64,000 nucleotides of DNA from Fulvia fulva (Eukaryota; Ascomycota; Dothideomycetes; Mycosphaerellales; Mycosphaerellaceae): the NCBI RefSeq assembly GCF_020509005.1, contig NC_063014.1:186001-250000 (forward strand). Direction: 5' to 3'. Below are positions 26,622 to 39,500 of this stretch, piece after piece. Within the stretch, counting starts at the first letter, position 1, and each line of letters opens with the position of its first letter. Position numbers and translations under genes: made by a program. The notes below the pieces were generated by a model. That model did no database searches and was not told the DNA's origin. It saw only the letters and a program-made list of their open reading frames with translations.

Positions 26622-29600
26622 GGTTATAAGCCCGGGTTTATGTAGGAATAAGAGCAACCTATATTAGTATAGGTTACTTATATCCCTTGCTATCGTAGTA
26701 GAAAACATCTAGAAATCAGAAGTCTACCCCGTCTATCGTATTAAGGAGCTTAGTTCGATACTAAGTAATAGGTAACCTAGACAAGGACTCTATACGGCTT
26801 ACTTAAAGCCAATACCTTAAAGATACTCTATAGGTAGAACTATATCGAGATACTATTAAGAAGGACTTCAAGTAAGTCATTTGAAGCTCTACTAGGAGAG
26901 ACAGACCTATGTCCTAGCCCCGAGACCTTATACCGCTCCTTCTTTACTTTACTAAGCAGGCCTTAGTATCTATACCTACGAACTTTCCTATTCTATACTA
27001 GAAGCCTTAGTAGGATCTGAGCCACTACCTTCGAACATACACACCTTGTTTCATTATATCCAATTTATTATAGATTTATACTAAGAGAAGATAGAGGAGA
27101 AGGGAGGCAAAATCCCAATTCTTAGGAGGGATAATTAGAAGAGATAGTTTAACCTTTAGAGATATAAGATAGAGAGCCAATTAGCATTCTTTACAATTAA
27201 TAACCTAATAGAAGTGTCTTTTAACAACATTAAGGGCAAGACTCTAAAACTCTAAGAAGAGGCTATAACTAAAGAGATCCTTAATACGCTAATATAGACA
27301 AGATATAATGTAGTATACAACTTTAGTATCCTTAGTAGAATTATAGAAGAAGATGAATTTGAGCTTAAGGGCTTATATAAATCTAGAAGAGCTACTAAGA
27401 AGTAGGTTTATCTCTAGAACAAGTATAGCCAGGTGCTACTAACCTATATACATAAGCTTATAAAGCAATTTGTGACCTTTAAGATAAGTAAAGAGTTCAC
27501 TATTAGATCTATATAGACACACCTAGTTTCTCTTAGAAAAAGGATTGCTAATATTGACCTAGAGGGTCAGTATTATAGGAAAGCTAATATAAGGATGACC
27601 TAGCTCTTAAGCTTACTACTACCTAACTACTATATAGCTAGGGATACTATCATAGCTTAGCTAAAGATAGATTATAAAAGGACCTTAAAGATTCTTAAAG
27701 CTTAAGAAGCTAGATTAGATCCCTCTAAGGCTAAGTATAGTATAGTAGCTACCTAGGTCAAGCCCTTAGGTCTAGTAAGACTACTCTCCTACCTTCTCTA
27801 TAAGAAGGATTATCTAATCAAGGACTGCCCTAGTCTACCTAAGGCAAGAAAGGTCCTTAGATCTTATTCCTAACTACTATCTTCCTAGAATATAATATAT
27901 ATTAAGAAGAAGAGAACTCTACTACCTACTTTAAGGAGGACACTAAGAGAGAAGTCCTCTATAGAAGAACTTAAGAAAATAGTAAAGAAACTCAGCTCTA
28001 ATATACTGTCACTCTAGAAGAACTAGGCCTAGTCTTATACCTCTAAAGCAAAGAAGACTAAAAAGGGGTTTTCCGCCTAAGAGTCACGTGACTTATGCAG
28101 CTTATCCCTAGAGACAATTTCTGATAAGAATGAGTACAATGAAGTGGCTTACTCAACTATAGAAGTCTAAGGCAAGTTCCTCTCGTTAGAGTGGTTACTT
28201 AACTCCTATACTTTATCTATATAACTGACTAAAGCTACCTCTTTAGATCTATAACTCCCTTAATAAGGAAGAAATAGATTAAAGAGGGAGGTAGGTTTTT
28301 ATTGGCCACTTATATTAGGAATGTAGAGATGAGTAGGAGAGCTAGTAGAAAAGTTGTTTTAGAAGATGTCCTACTTATACCTAAGCTAGGAGTAAACCTG
28401 GTTTTATAGAACTAGTTTAGTAAGTAGTTTGGTGTTCAACCTCTATTATTTTCTCTTATTTCCCCCTCTAGTAAGACTGTTGTCTAGACAAAGCTCCTTA
28501 GGGGGGTTCTATTCATTAATAAGATTTCTCCTCTCCTATAAGAACGGGCACATTACTCATTATGTGCACTACTAATAGAGAATGCCTTTGTGACTACTTA
28601 ATTAGAGACCGACCTAAAGTAGTAGGAGCTTTAGTATAGAAGATTTGTATACTTTGGGAAGAATTTGCTCTAGAATCTTTATAAGGTAATAGACTTAAGA
28701 GAACCTATTCCTATCCCTAAGGATAGCTTTTACTAGTGTAGAGTATGTTCAATAGCAAAGATGAAGAAGTACAAAGGCAAAGTTATAGAGAGAAGACCTA
28801 AAAGACTTGCCCTTATATCTATTGACATATATGGCCTACTACTAATCTCAAGACTAGGATTCAAATACTAGCTTAAGATTGTTAACAACTTCTCTAGGAA
28901 GAAGTGGACCTTTGCTCTTAGGAAAAGAGAAGATGCTCCAGTTACTCTCTAGAACTAGAAGATCAAAGTAGAGAGGAAATCATTAGCGTAGCTAAAAGCA
29001 GTAAGACTTAACAATATAAAAGAACTTATTATATTAGTAAAGTAGTAGGAGAAGGATTTAGGGATTAGGCTCGAGCCGACTAAGGTATATAACTCTCTAC
29101 AGAATAGACTAGTTAAGAGGTCAATATAAACCTTAGAGGACTCTATAAGGGCAATGCTTAAAGAGGCTAAAATGCCTGTTAAATTTTGGCCTAAAGTACT
29201 AGAGGCCCAAACTTATATAAGGAACAAACTGCTAAATAGCCTAGATTACGATAGGTTTAAGGTTTTACTAGATAAGGCTTTTAATAGTATCAAACCGACT
29301 ATCAACTATTTGAAAGTTAAGGGATGTAAAGCTATTGTCTATATAGACACAAGATCCTAACCTCAATAGGTAAGAAGTAATAAGCTAATAAATAGGGGTA
29401 AAGAAGCAGTGTTTATTAGGTATATTAAAAATACAGCTAAAGCCTAGCTCTTTTAGGATCTAGACATAAGAGCTGTTAAACAACATATATATATAGACTT
29501 CTTTAAGGACTAGCCTAGAGGTGATATAGGTCTCAATGTTCTAACATTGAATCTACTAAGCAGTGTACTAGCTAGGAAGCCCTTAGGAAGGCCGAGGAAG

Positions 29601-31772
29601 AACGTATCCTTAGGACAATCTACCTACTATTTAGGCGTCTATTAGAGCACCCCCCGAAATAGATCAGCTAATTAAGAGCCCTAAAGTCGCTTAGCCGAGA
29701 AAGCTGTTTATATAACTTCCCTAACCTCCGGAGAACGTAGGGGAATTTTAGAAAATCGATTAGCTAATTAAGAGAAGCTCCCTAGATCCCTAGGAAATAG
29801 ACGTTACAAGGTCATAAGTAACGGTCCCTAAATCATCCCTTAGAAAGAGAAAGGCTGACTATAATGTTAAGGGCTATGACATGAAACAGAAAGCCCTAAA
29901 ATCTATAGTCCCTAAGCCCGAACTAACTACTAAAGTAGGAGAAGCAATAGACCTCTTAGAGAACCTTGCTACTTTTCACTAAGCTTTCTTTATAGCTATA
30001 CAATTAGTGGACAGTTCAATACTATAGGATAGCGAATTCCTAGAAGAAGTTAAGGAAATGGCCTTTATAGTAACTATAGAAGCCATTATATATAAGTAAG
30101 AGGTCCCAATTCTAAAATTCTATAAGGATGCTATAAATAATAAGAAGTAGGGACATCTTTAGAAGGAAGCAATCCAAAAGGAACTAGATGCTCTATAGAG
30201 TAACAACACCTAGGAAAATTCTGTTCTACTAAAAGGAGCAAATCTAGTTATATCAAGATAGGTCTTTAATATTAAGAGAAGCATTAGTAGAGCTATTGAA
30301 AAGTTCAAGGCTAGACTAGTTACAAGGGGCTTCTCACAGAAGTTTAGTATTGACTTTATAGAGACATTTGTACCTATAGTAAGACAGGACACCCTTAGGG
30401 TGTTTATGGCTATTATATATAAGAAGGATCTTCATCTTCACTAAGTAGATGTGAACTATACATTCACAGAAAGCACCCTCTATAAAGACATCTTTATATT
30501 ACTACTACTAGGAGTTGAGCTTCTACTAGACATAGTGTTCAAAATCCTTAAAAGCTTATATAGACTTAAGTAAGTAGCTAGAGATTAGAATCAACTCTAT
30601 ATGTTAAAGCTTAGAGAGATTGGATTCACATAGTCAGAAGTAGATCTATACCTACTTATCTATAAAAAGAGGGAGATTATAATCCTTATATATGTGGATG
30701 ACATTCCAATTGCTATACTAAGGTTAATAGATGTTCTCTAGTTCAAAAGAGAACTTAGTAAGATCTTCAAGATCGAAGATCTAGGTGAACCTAAAAAGAT
30801 CCTTAGTATAAGAGTTATAAGGGACAGGAAGAGAGGAAACCTAAAACTTAACTAAGGACACTTTATTAGGGATAGCCTAGCTAAGATAGGAATGAACTAT
30901 AAGAAGGCAGCACCTATATACTTACCTATAGACAGCTATAAGGCCCTTAAACCTTTAAGCTATATAGATAAGAGGTATAACAAGGCAGAGTACTAGAGTA
31001 TCAATAGTACTTAGATGTAGCTAGCAACAATTATAAGGCTAGACATTGCTTTTGCCCTAGGAAGGATGAGCTTATTTATAAGTGACCTATCCACCTACTA
31101 TATGAAGGCTTTGAAGAAGATCACTAGGTACCTAAGATTATACCCTAATCTAGGACTTTAGTTCTCAAAGTCTAGAAAAGGACACCTTATTAGATACTGT
31201 GATTCTGATTATACAATGGACAAAGCAGACAGAGTCTTAATCCTTAGGTATGTCTTCTTCCTCTGTAGGGCACCAGTTTCTTGGATGAGCAAGAAGCAAA
31301 AGTCTGTAGCAACATCCACAATGGAGGCTGAATACATAGCTATAAATGTATATGCGAAGCAGTCCCAATTCCTAGCTTCACTACTAAGGGAAATGGATTG
31401 TCTAGAGTTAGTAGGAGACTGTTCCTATCAACCAAGAATCACTAGAAACCAGGAGACTGTATCAAATTTGAGACCAGTCCAATTAAGAGGTGACAATCAA
31501 GCTACCCTCACCCTAGTGAAAGATGTACATGTTTATGACAAGTCGAAGCATATTGACATTGCCTATAACGCTAATAGGAAACTTTGGTAGAGGAGGCTTA
31601 TTGCTGTTAAGTACACCCTAACCTCTAAGATAGTTATAGACGGGTTTGCAAAACCAAAGACTAGTCTATACTTCTAGAGGTTTATAAGCTAGCTAAACCT
31701 GTTATAAAAAGGTCTAAGTACTATTGATAGGAAGTAAGCAGACTATAACCTCCTATACGAGATGAGTAGGAG

Positions 31773-32007
31773 TGTTAAGATGTAGTATCTCAAAGGGAGT
31801 CAATAATCAGGAAGTGATCTAGTAGCCTAAGGTATCTACGATGACTCAGCTTATAGGGAGATACCTTCTCTCCCCTTTAGCTTAGATAGACATCCAACAC
31901 AATCAATATATTAGTTCCTGATATATTGCTATATACTCGTGCTATTAGTCAGTTGAAGATTGATCTCTTACTCTACTCCGCTACTATCCACCCGTACCTA
32001 TTCATCA
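31773..32007 (+). repeat. 3' LTR of Copia-A copy 1
   Basis: This 235-bp LTR begins TGTTAAGATG and ends TTCATCA. It carries fewer RIP changes than the 5' LTR of the same copy. Confidence 0.88.
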
Positions 32008-32307
32008 CTTCCTTCTAAAGATGTCCCTATTTCTTATTATTTATAGCATCCTTATAGGATTTTGGAATTAGGACCTCTTACTTGTATATAATAGCTTCTA
32101 TAGTTACTATAAAGGCCATTTCCTTAACTTCTTCTAGGAATTCGCTATCCTATAGTATTGAACTGTCTACTAATTATATAGCTATAAAGAAAGCTTAGTA
32201 AAAAGCAGTAAGGTTCTCTAAGAGATCTATTACTTCTCCTAGTTTAGTAGTTAGTTCGGGCTTAGGGACTATAGGTTTTGGGGCTTTCTGTTTCATATTA
32301 TAGCCCT
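32008..32307 (-). mobile_element. Copia-A copy 2, middle fragment, RIP-mutated
   Basis: Matches the intact Copia-A at about 38077-38375 on the minus strand. It ends with gccct (32303-32307), the left target duplication of Gypsy-2B; copy 2 resumes at 45140. Confidence 0.85.
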
Positions 32308-32491
32308 TATAAGGGCGCGCGTACTATAGGGTCTAAACGAGATAGTTGTTGTTTTACGAAGCTACGAAAGAGGAGCGCGAGGCGCGGCGAAGTTATAAAG
32401 TAAAGCCAAGCCGCGCTAACCCGATACGGAAGGTCCGCGGTTTAGCCGGGCCGACGTAGCTATAGTAGGGGGTCGCGGGCTGCCCGTAATA
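32308..32491 (-). repeat. 3' LTR of Gypsy-2B
   Basis: This 184-bp LTR is nearly identical to 44956-45139 and to the inverse of 23101-23284. Confidence 0.88.
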
Positions 32492-35400
32492 GTACCCCCC
32501 CTCCTAAAACACGCCTTAGTCCTCTAAGCGTTATCTACCTTATAAGGCTACTTACCTATCGAGCTCTATAATCGCGCGAACGCCTAATTATCCTCTAGTA
32601 CGCTACCGTTATCTAATAACATCACATTCGCTCTATTAAGACTATCCTCGACCGGCTTCCTTCGAGAAACATATTGCCTAGTTAGCTAGCTTGCCCTAGA
32701 CCTAAGTCTATCTTCGGCTAGCACTCGCGTATAGTCCTTATAACTAAAGTTAGGTATTATTATAGGCTCTATAGGCTCTACTCGAGTATCGAATATATAC
32801 GGAGTAGATTCTGTTAGAGGTAAGGCTCGAGGCGACTTATTCGTAACGGTGTCTTTCGGAATAACCCTAATCGTATTAAGCCCGAGCACCTTAGTAGCTA
32901 GTAGGGACTAGTTAGATAGAGCTACGAAGCCTATAGGTATAGACAACTCTGGCCGGTTATAGTAAAAGTCTATAATAGCGGCGGCCGCGTGTTTAAGTAT
33001 GTCCTCTATAGGTTACTAGGTCTTACTATCCTCCTCGTTCTAATATCTAGCCTATTTCACCTTATACTATATATCTACCTTACGCTTATGCCCCTTCTTC
33101 ACCTTACCTACCCGCTTACGGGTATATATATCAAGGATCTTTCCTACCTCGTATATATGCGTAGGTGCTACTACTACATCGGCTGCTATATTAGCCTCGG
33201 TAGTGTTAGGTTCGATACTTATTAGTAGTAGCGGCGCTAGATACTGCCCTTTAAGTAGTAGGAAATCGGGGTGGTCGGCTCGTTATAGTAGTGAGGTATA
33301 GAAGCAGTTATTAAGTCCTACTAGAGCGTCTAATAGTTTCAGTCAATAAGAGAGTCTAGCCGGTATAACTTCCGTGATCTAGTAAGGGCCGGCATATTTC
33401 CTGTCCAGCTTCTTAGATAGTCGAGTCGTACGGATGTTCTTAGTACTAAGATACACCTAATCACCTACCTTATAGTCTAGAGGAATGCTTCGGTAGCGGT
33501 TTACTACTTCTACTTAGAGAGCTTATAATATTCGTATATTCTCTTAAAGGTACTTATAAAGCTCGTAAATTCAACGTATAAAGGTTTCTACTAATCGCGA
33601 TCTAGTCGCTAGAGAGTGGTCAGTCCTCCCTCCTTTCTAGCGTTTAGGTCAACTCGCTCTATAAACTTAGGGTTATAGCCTAAGGTAGCGTAGAACGGCG
33701 ATATACTAGTAGTCTTAGATAGGTAATTATTAATCGTGAACTGAGGAAGGTATAGCTATTCTACCTAGTCATCCTATACCTTATTAGTAAACATACGAAG
33801 ATACTGTTCTATCGCCTAGTTAGTACGTTCTGACTGTCTATTAGTTTCTAGGTAATACGAAGAACTTAGCTTACGATTTGTACGGAGCATCTTATAGAGT
33901 TTCTTCTAGAAGGTAGTAACCTACTACTTGCTACGGTCTAATATAATAGTATTAGGAAACCCGCGCCGATAGAATATATATTTAAGGAAAAGCCTTGCCG
34001 TATTCTATACTATTATTACGCTAATAGGGATCAGCTCGACTTCCTTAGTAAGCCTATTAGTAACGGTCATAATGTTATTATAGACTATACCGTTAAGAGT
34101 ACTATCTAGGAGTCCGATAACGAAGTCGACTATAATGTGTTTCTAAGGCCGATCTAGAATAGGAAGTGGCTATAATAATCCTAGTAGCTAGGAGTGTAGA
34201 GATTTTGTTATACGGTAGGTACGGCAATTCGCGGTATATCTACGTACGGATCTCGCTAATCTAGGCTAGTAGAATTTACGTGCTACGAGTTCATAAGTAC
34301 GAGCTCGTCCTAGATAGCCTACTACTAGAGCGTTATAGTTTATCTTGATTATCCTAGTCTATAAGGCTTAGTCATTTAGTACCTATAAGCTCTAGCCGTC
34401 GTATTGATTTCGAATATATAGTAGGTCGCTATCTACTTTGTAGTATACTAGGTGAATCTTCGCTCTCTATAGTAGTGTAGGAGTACGGTCTTTCTATAGG
34501 TCCTTGATCGCGGTCTTAAGCTCGTTATTGGTTACGTACGCCGTCGACATTCGATACTCGAGTTCGGCTTCCCGTTGACTTTTACGCGTCGCCGGTTATT
34601 TAGTAGGCGCATCTCGTTCTATAGGCATAAACTCTTTAGCTTTAGGGTCTAGCTATACTAGTTTCTCTTCTTCCGGCGCATCTTCTACTATTACCTATAG
34701 TAAGGCGATCTTAAGGAATCGCTTAGGAGGTAGCAATGTCTAATAATACTAGTTCCGAGGGTCGTCTACCCCCTACGGAAGGTCCTAGCTACGTCTCGTT
34801 AGGCTGTCTAGCTTTGTACCTTAAAGTCCTAGACGGTATATTATCTTAAAGTTGAACTATAATAAGAACTTAGCCTAACGCGCTTGTCGCCGATTTAGCT
34901 ACTTTGTCTTTATAAAGTATTCTAGGTTCTTATAGTCGGTATAAATCTTGACTAGCTATAAGTCCTTATTATCTACTTCGTAGGCGAGCTCGGGTCTCTA
35001 TTCCTTAAAAGCCTTTATAATAGCTAATAGTTCCTTATTATAGATTTCATAATTGCACTCCTATAGACTCAACTTCTTCGAGTAGAAGGCTATAGGATGT
35101 AGCACACCCTTCTCGTTATACTACGAAAGTACGCCGGCGTTTATAAAATCTAAAGAATCTGTCTCTACTACCGTTTCCCTACCTAGTATATAATGTACGA
35201 GCATACCGGCTTTGCTAAACGTAGCTTTCAAATTGTTAAAGGCTCGTTAGTAATCTAGTGACTATTGAATCCTTCTGTTCTTATAATTGCTTAGTCCGTC
35301 CGACTTAGTTAGGTTTGTAAGAGGAGTAGCTATACGCGAAAATGCTTCGATAAACCGCCTATAGAAGTTAGTAAATCTAAGGAAGGCCTAGACATCTTTC

Positions 35401-36238
35401 AGGTTCTTAGGAGCTTCCTATATCTAAATATCTTCGAGTTTCTTAGGGTCTATCTCGATGCCGTTAGGGGTTATAATTAGCCTAAGATACCTCACCTTCT
35501 ATTAGTAGAATTCGCTTTTGTCGATGTCTACTATAAGTCCTATATCGCGTAGCTTAGTAAGAACCTTCCGCACGTGTTCAATATGCTCCTCTAAGGTGTC
35601 ACTAAAGATAAGTACGTTATCTAGGTAGGCCAATATAAAGTCGTCTAGGTATTCTTATAAGACCTTGTTAGTATAGAATTAGAACGATGCTAGTCCGTTA
35701 TATAAGCCGAATAGCAGTACTAGATACTCGTAGATACCGTATCGTGTCGTAAACGCCGTTAACTACTCGTGCCCTTTAGCTATCCGTAACTTGTTAAAGG
35801 CTACTATAATGTCTAGCTTCGTAAAGTACTTCTTGCCGTATATACGGTTAAGCGTCTCTTATATTAAGGGAATTGGATACCGGTTCTTAATAGTGATCGT
35901 ATTTAATCCTCTATAGTCGATATAAACACGTAGCCTACCTCTAGGCTTAGGTACTACTAGTACTAGTATAGGAGACTAGCTCGTCTTTTGCCCTACTTTC
36001 TATACCTTCCCTTTAGATGTTTACTCGTCTAGCTATTTCTTAACTACCTCGTTCTCCTTCTTAGCTAGGCCGTAGGGCTTACGGTATAGTAGCTCCTATA
36101 GACTATTAGGCTTAATGTGAATCTCATAATCTATGCCTAGTCGGTAAGGTAGGAGTCCTTTAGACTCCTTAGCTAAGAAAGCGTCCGTAATATCGTAGTA
36201 TATCGGCGGTAACTTCTCCTTCGGGTTATAATTAAACT

Positions 36239-36473
36239 TGTTAAACAGGTACGGGTAGATGGCAGCGGAGTAGAGTAAGAGATCAATCTTCAACTGACTA
36301 ATAGCACGAGTATATAGCAATATATCAGGAACCAATATGTTGATTGTGTTAGATGTCTATCTAAGCTAAAGGGGAGAGAAGGTATCTCCCTACAAGCTGA
36401 GTCATTGTGGATGCCTCAGGCTGCCAGATCACTTCCTGATTGTTGACTCCCTTTGAGATGCTACATCTTAACA
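36239..36473 (-). repeat. 3' LTR of Copia-A copy 3
   Basis: This 235-bp LTR reads, in element orientation, TGTTAAGATG...TTTAACA. It carries several C-to-T/G-to-A changes relative to the 5' LTR between 36241 and 36361 and almost none in the inner part. Confidence 0.9.
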
Positions 36474-36538
36474 CTCCCACTCATCTCGTATGGGAGGTTA
36501 CAGTCTGCTCACTTCCTGTCAATAGTACTTGGACCTTT

Positions 36539-39500
36539 TTATGACAGGTTCAGCTGGCTTACAAACCTCTGGAAGTGTGGACCAGTCTTTGGTTTTGTAA
36601 ACCCGTCTGCAACCATCTCAGAGGTTGGGGTGTACTCAACAGCAATAAGCCTCCTCCACCAAAGTTTCCTAACAGCGTTATAGGCAATGTCAATGTGCTT
36701 CGACTTGTCATGAACATGTGCATCTTTCACTAGGGTGAGGGCAGCTTGATTGTCACCTCTTAATTGGACTGGTCTCAAATTTGATACAGTCTCCTGGTTT
36801 CCAGTGATTCTTGGTTGATGGGAACAGTCTCCCACTAACTCTGGACAATCCATTTCCCTCAGCAGTGAAGCTAGGAATTGGGACTGCTTCGCACATGCAT
36901 TCATAGCCATGTATTCAGCCTCCATTGTGGATGTTGCTACAGACTTTTGCTTCTTGCTCATCCAAGAAACTGGTGCCCCACAGAGGAAGAAGACATACCC
37001 AAGGATTGAGACTCTGTCTGCTTTGTCCATTGCATAATCAGAATCACAGTATCCAATAAGGTGTCCTTTTCCAGACTTTGAGAACTGAAGTCCTAGATCA
37101 GGGTATGATCTTAGGTACCTAGTGATCTTCTTCAAAGCCTTCATGTGGTAGGTGGATGGGTCACTCACAAATGAGCTCATCCTTCCTAGGGCAAAAGCAA
37201 TGTCTGGCCTTGTGATTGTTGCTGGCCACATCCAAGTACCATTAATACTCTGGTACTCTGCCTTGTCACACCTCTCATCCATGTGGCTTGAAGGTTTGAG
37301 GGCCTCATAGCTGTCCATGGGTGAGTGTGTAGGTGCTGCCTTCTCATGGTTCATTCCCATCTTGGCTAGGCTGTCCCTAACAAAGTGTCCTTGGTCAAGT
37401 TTCAGGATTCCTCTCTTCCTGTCCCTTGTGACTCTCATGCCAAGGATCTTTTCAGGTTCACCTAGATCTTTGATCTTGAAGATCTTGCCAAGTTCTCTTT
37501 TGAACCAGAGAACATCTGTCAACTTTGGTGCAGCAATTGGAATGTCATCCACATGTATAAGGATTATGATCTCCCTCTTCTTATGGATAAGTAGGCATGG
37601 ATCCACTTCTGACTGTGTGAATCCAATCTCTCTGAGCTTTGACACACAGAGTTGATTCCAATCTCTAGCTGCTTGCTTAAGTCCATACAAGCTTTTGAGG
37701 ATTTTGAACACCATGTTTGGTGGAAGCTCAACTCCTGGTGGTGGTAACATGAAGATGTCTTCATGGAGGGTGCTTTCTGTGAATGCATTGTTCACATCCA
37801 CTTGGTGAAGATGAAGATCCTTCTTACACACAATAGCCATAAACACCCTAAGGGTGTCCTGTCTTACTGTAGGTGCAAATGTCTCCATAAAGTCAACACC
37901 AAACTTCTGTGAGAAGCCCCTTGCAACTAGTCTAGCCTTGCACTTTTCAATAGCTCCACTAATGCTTCTCTTAATATCAAAGACCCATCTTGATGTAACC
38001 AGATTTGCTCCTTTTGGTGGAACAGAATTTTCCCAGGTGTTGTTACTCTGTAGAGCATCTAGTTCCTTTTGGATTGCTTCCTTCCAAAGATGTCCCCATT
38101 TCTTGTCATTCACAGCATCCTTGTAGGATTTTGGAATTGGGACCTCTTGCTTGTATGCAATGGCTTCTACAGTTGCTGCAAAGGCCATTTCCTCAACTTC
38201 TTCCAGGAATTCGCTATCCCATGGTATTGAACTGTCCACTGATTGCATGGCTGCAAAGAAAGCTTGGTGAAAAGCAGCAAGGTTCTCTGAGAGGTCCATT
38301 GCTTCTCCCACTTCAGTGGTTAGTTCGGGCTTAGGGACTATGGATCTTGGGGCTTTCTGTTTCATGTCATAGCCCTCAACATCATAGTCAGCCTTTCTCT
38401 TTCCAAGGGATGATTTAGGGACCGTCACTTGTGACCTGGTAACGTCTATTTCCTGGGGATCTAGGGAGCTTCTCTCAATTGGCTGATCGATTTTCTGAAA
38501 TTCCCCTACGTTCTCCGGAGGCTGGGGAAGTTGCACAAACAGCTTTCTCGGCTGAGCGACTTTAGGGCTCTCAATTGGCTGATCTATTTCGGGGGGGCTC
38601 TGATGGACGCCTGAATGGTAGGTAGATTGTCCTAAGGATACGTTCTTCCTCGGCCTTCCTAAGGGCTTCCTAGCTGGTGCACTGCTTGGTAGATTCAATG
38701 TTGGAACATTGAGACCCATATCACCTCCAGGCTGGTCCTCAAAGAAGTCTGCATGTGTGTGTTGTTTAACAGCTCTCATGTCTGGTTCCCAAAAGAGCCA
38801 GGCTTTAGCTGTGTTTTCAACATACCCAATAAACACTGCTTCTTTACCCCTATTCATTAGCTTGTCACTTCTTGCCCATTGAGGTTGGGATCTTGTGTCC
38901 ATATAGACAACAGCTTTGCATCCCCAAACTTTCAAATGGTTGATGGTCGGTTTGATACCATCAAAAGCCTCATCTGGTGAAACCTTGAACCCATCGTAAT
39001 CTGGGCCATTTGGCAGTTTGTTCCTCATATAAGTTTGGGCCTCTAGTGCTTCAGGCCAAAATTCAACCGGCATCTTAGCCTCTTCAAGCATTGCCCTTAT
39101 AGAGTCCTCTGAGGTTTGTATTGACCTCTCAACTGGTCCATTCTGTAGAGAGTTGTATGCCTCAGTCGGCTCGAGCCCAATCCCCAAATCCTTCTCCCAC
39201 TGCTTCACTAATGCAATAAGTTCTTTTGCATTGTCAAGTCTTACTGCTTTCAGCTGCGCTGATGATTTCCTCTCTGCTTTGATCTTCCAATTCTGGAGAG
39301 CAACTGGAGCATCTTCTCTTTTCCTAAGAGGAAAGGTCCACTTCTTCCTAGAGAAGTTGTCAACAATCTCAAGCCAGTATTTGAATCCTAGTCTTGAGAT
39401 TGGTAGTGGGCCACATATGTCAATAGATACAAGGGCAAGTCTTTCAGGTCTTCTCTCTGTAACTTTGCCTTTGTACTTCTTCATCTTTGCTATTGAGCAT

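Larger units (their letters stand above)
26387..32007 (+). mobile_element. Copia-A copy 1: full-length, RIP-mutated
   Basis: LTRs of 235 bp lie at 26387-26621 and 31773-32007. The internal region aligns end to end with the intact copy at 36239-41853 in inverse orientation, with dense CpA-to-TpA changes that turn CAG and TGG into TAG throughout Gag-Pol. The left flank is Gypsy-2A (agttt); the right flank is a Copia-A copy-2 fragment (cttcc), so the flanks do not form a target duplication. The RNase H part at 31210-31590 is far less mutated than the rest and leaves a 124-codon open frame. Confidence 0.9.

Noticed and set aside
31216..31590. A 124-codon open frame that looks like a small gene
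   Set aside because: It is the RNase H end of Copia-A copy 1 in the low-RIP patch, bounded by RIP stops on both sides; not an independent gene.
36096..36335. A 79-codon minus-strand frame crossing 36239
   Set aside because: It joins Copia-A LTR sequence to broken Gypsy-2B polyprotein sequence by chance; there is no start signal or conserved unit.
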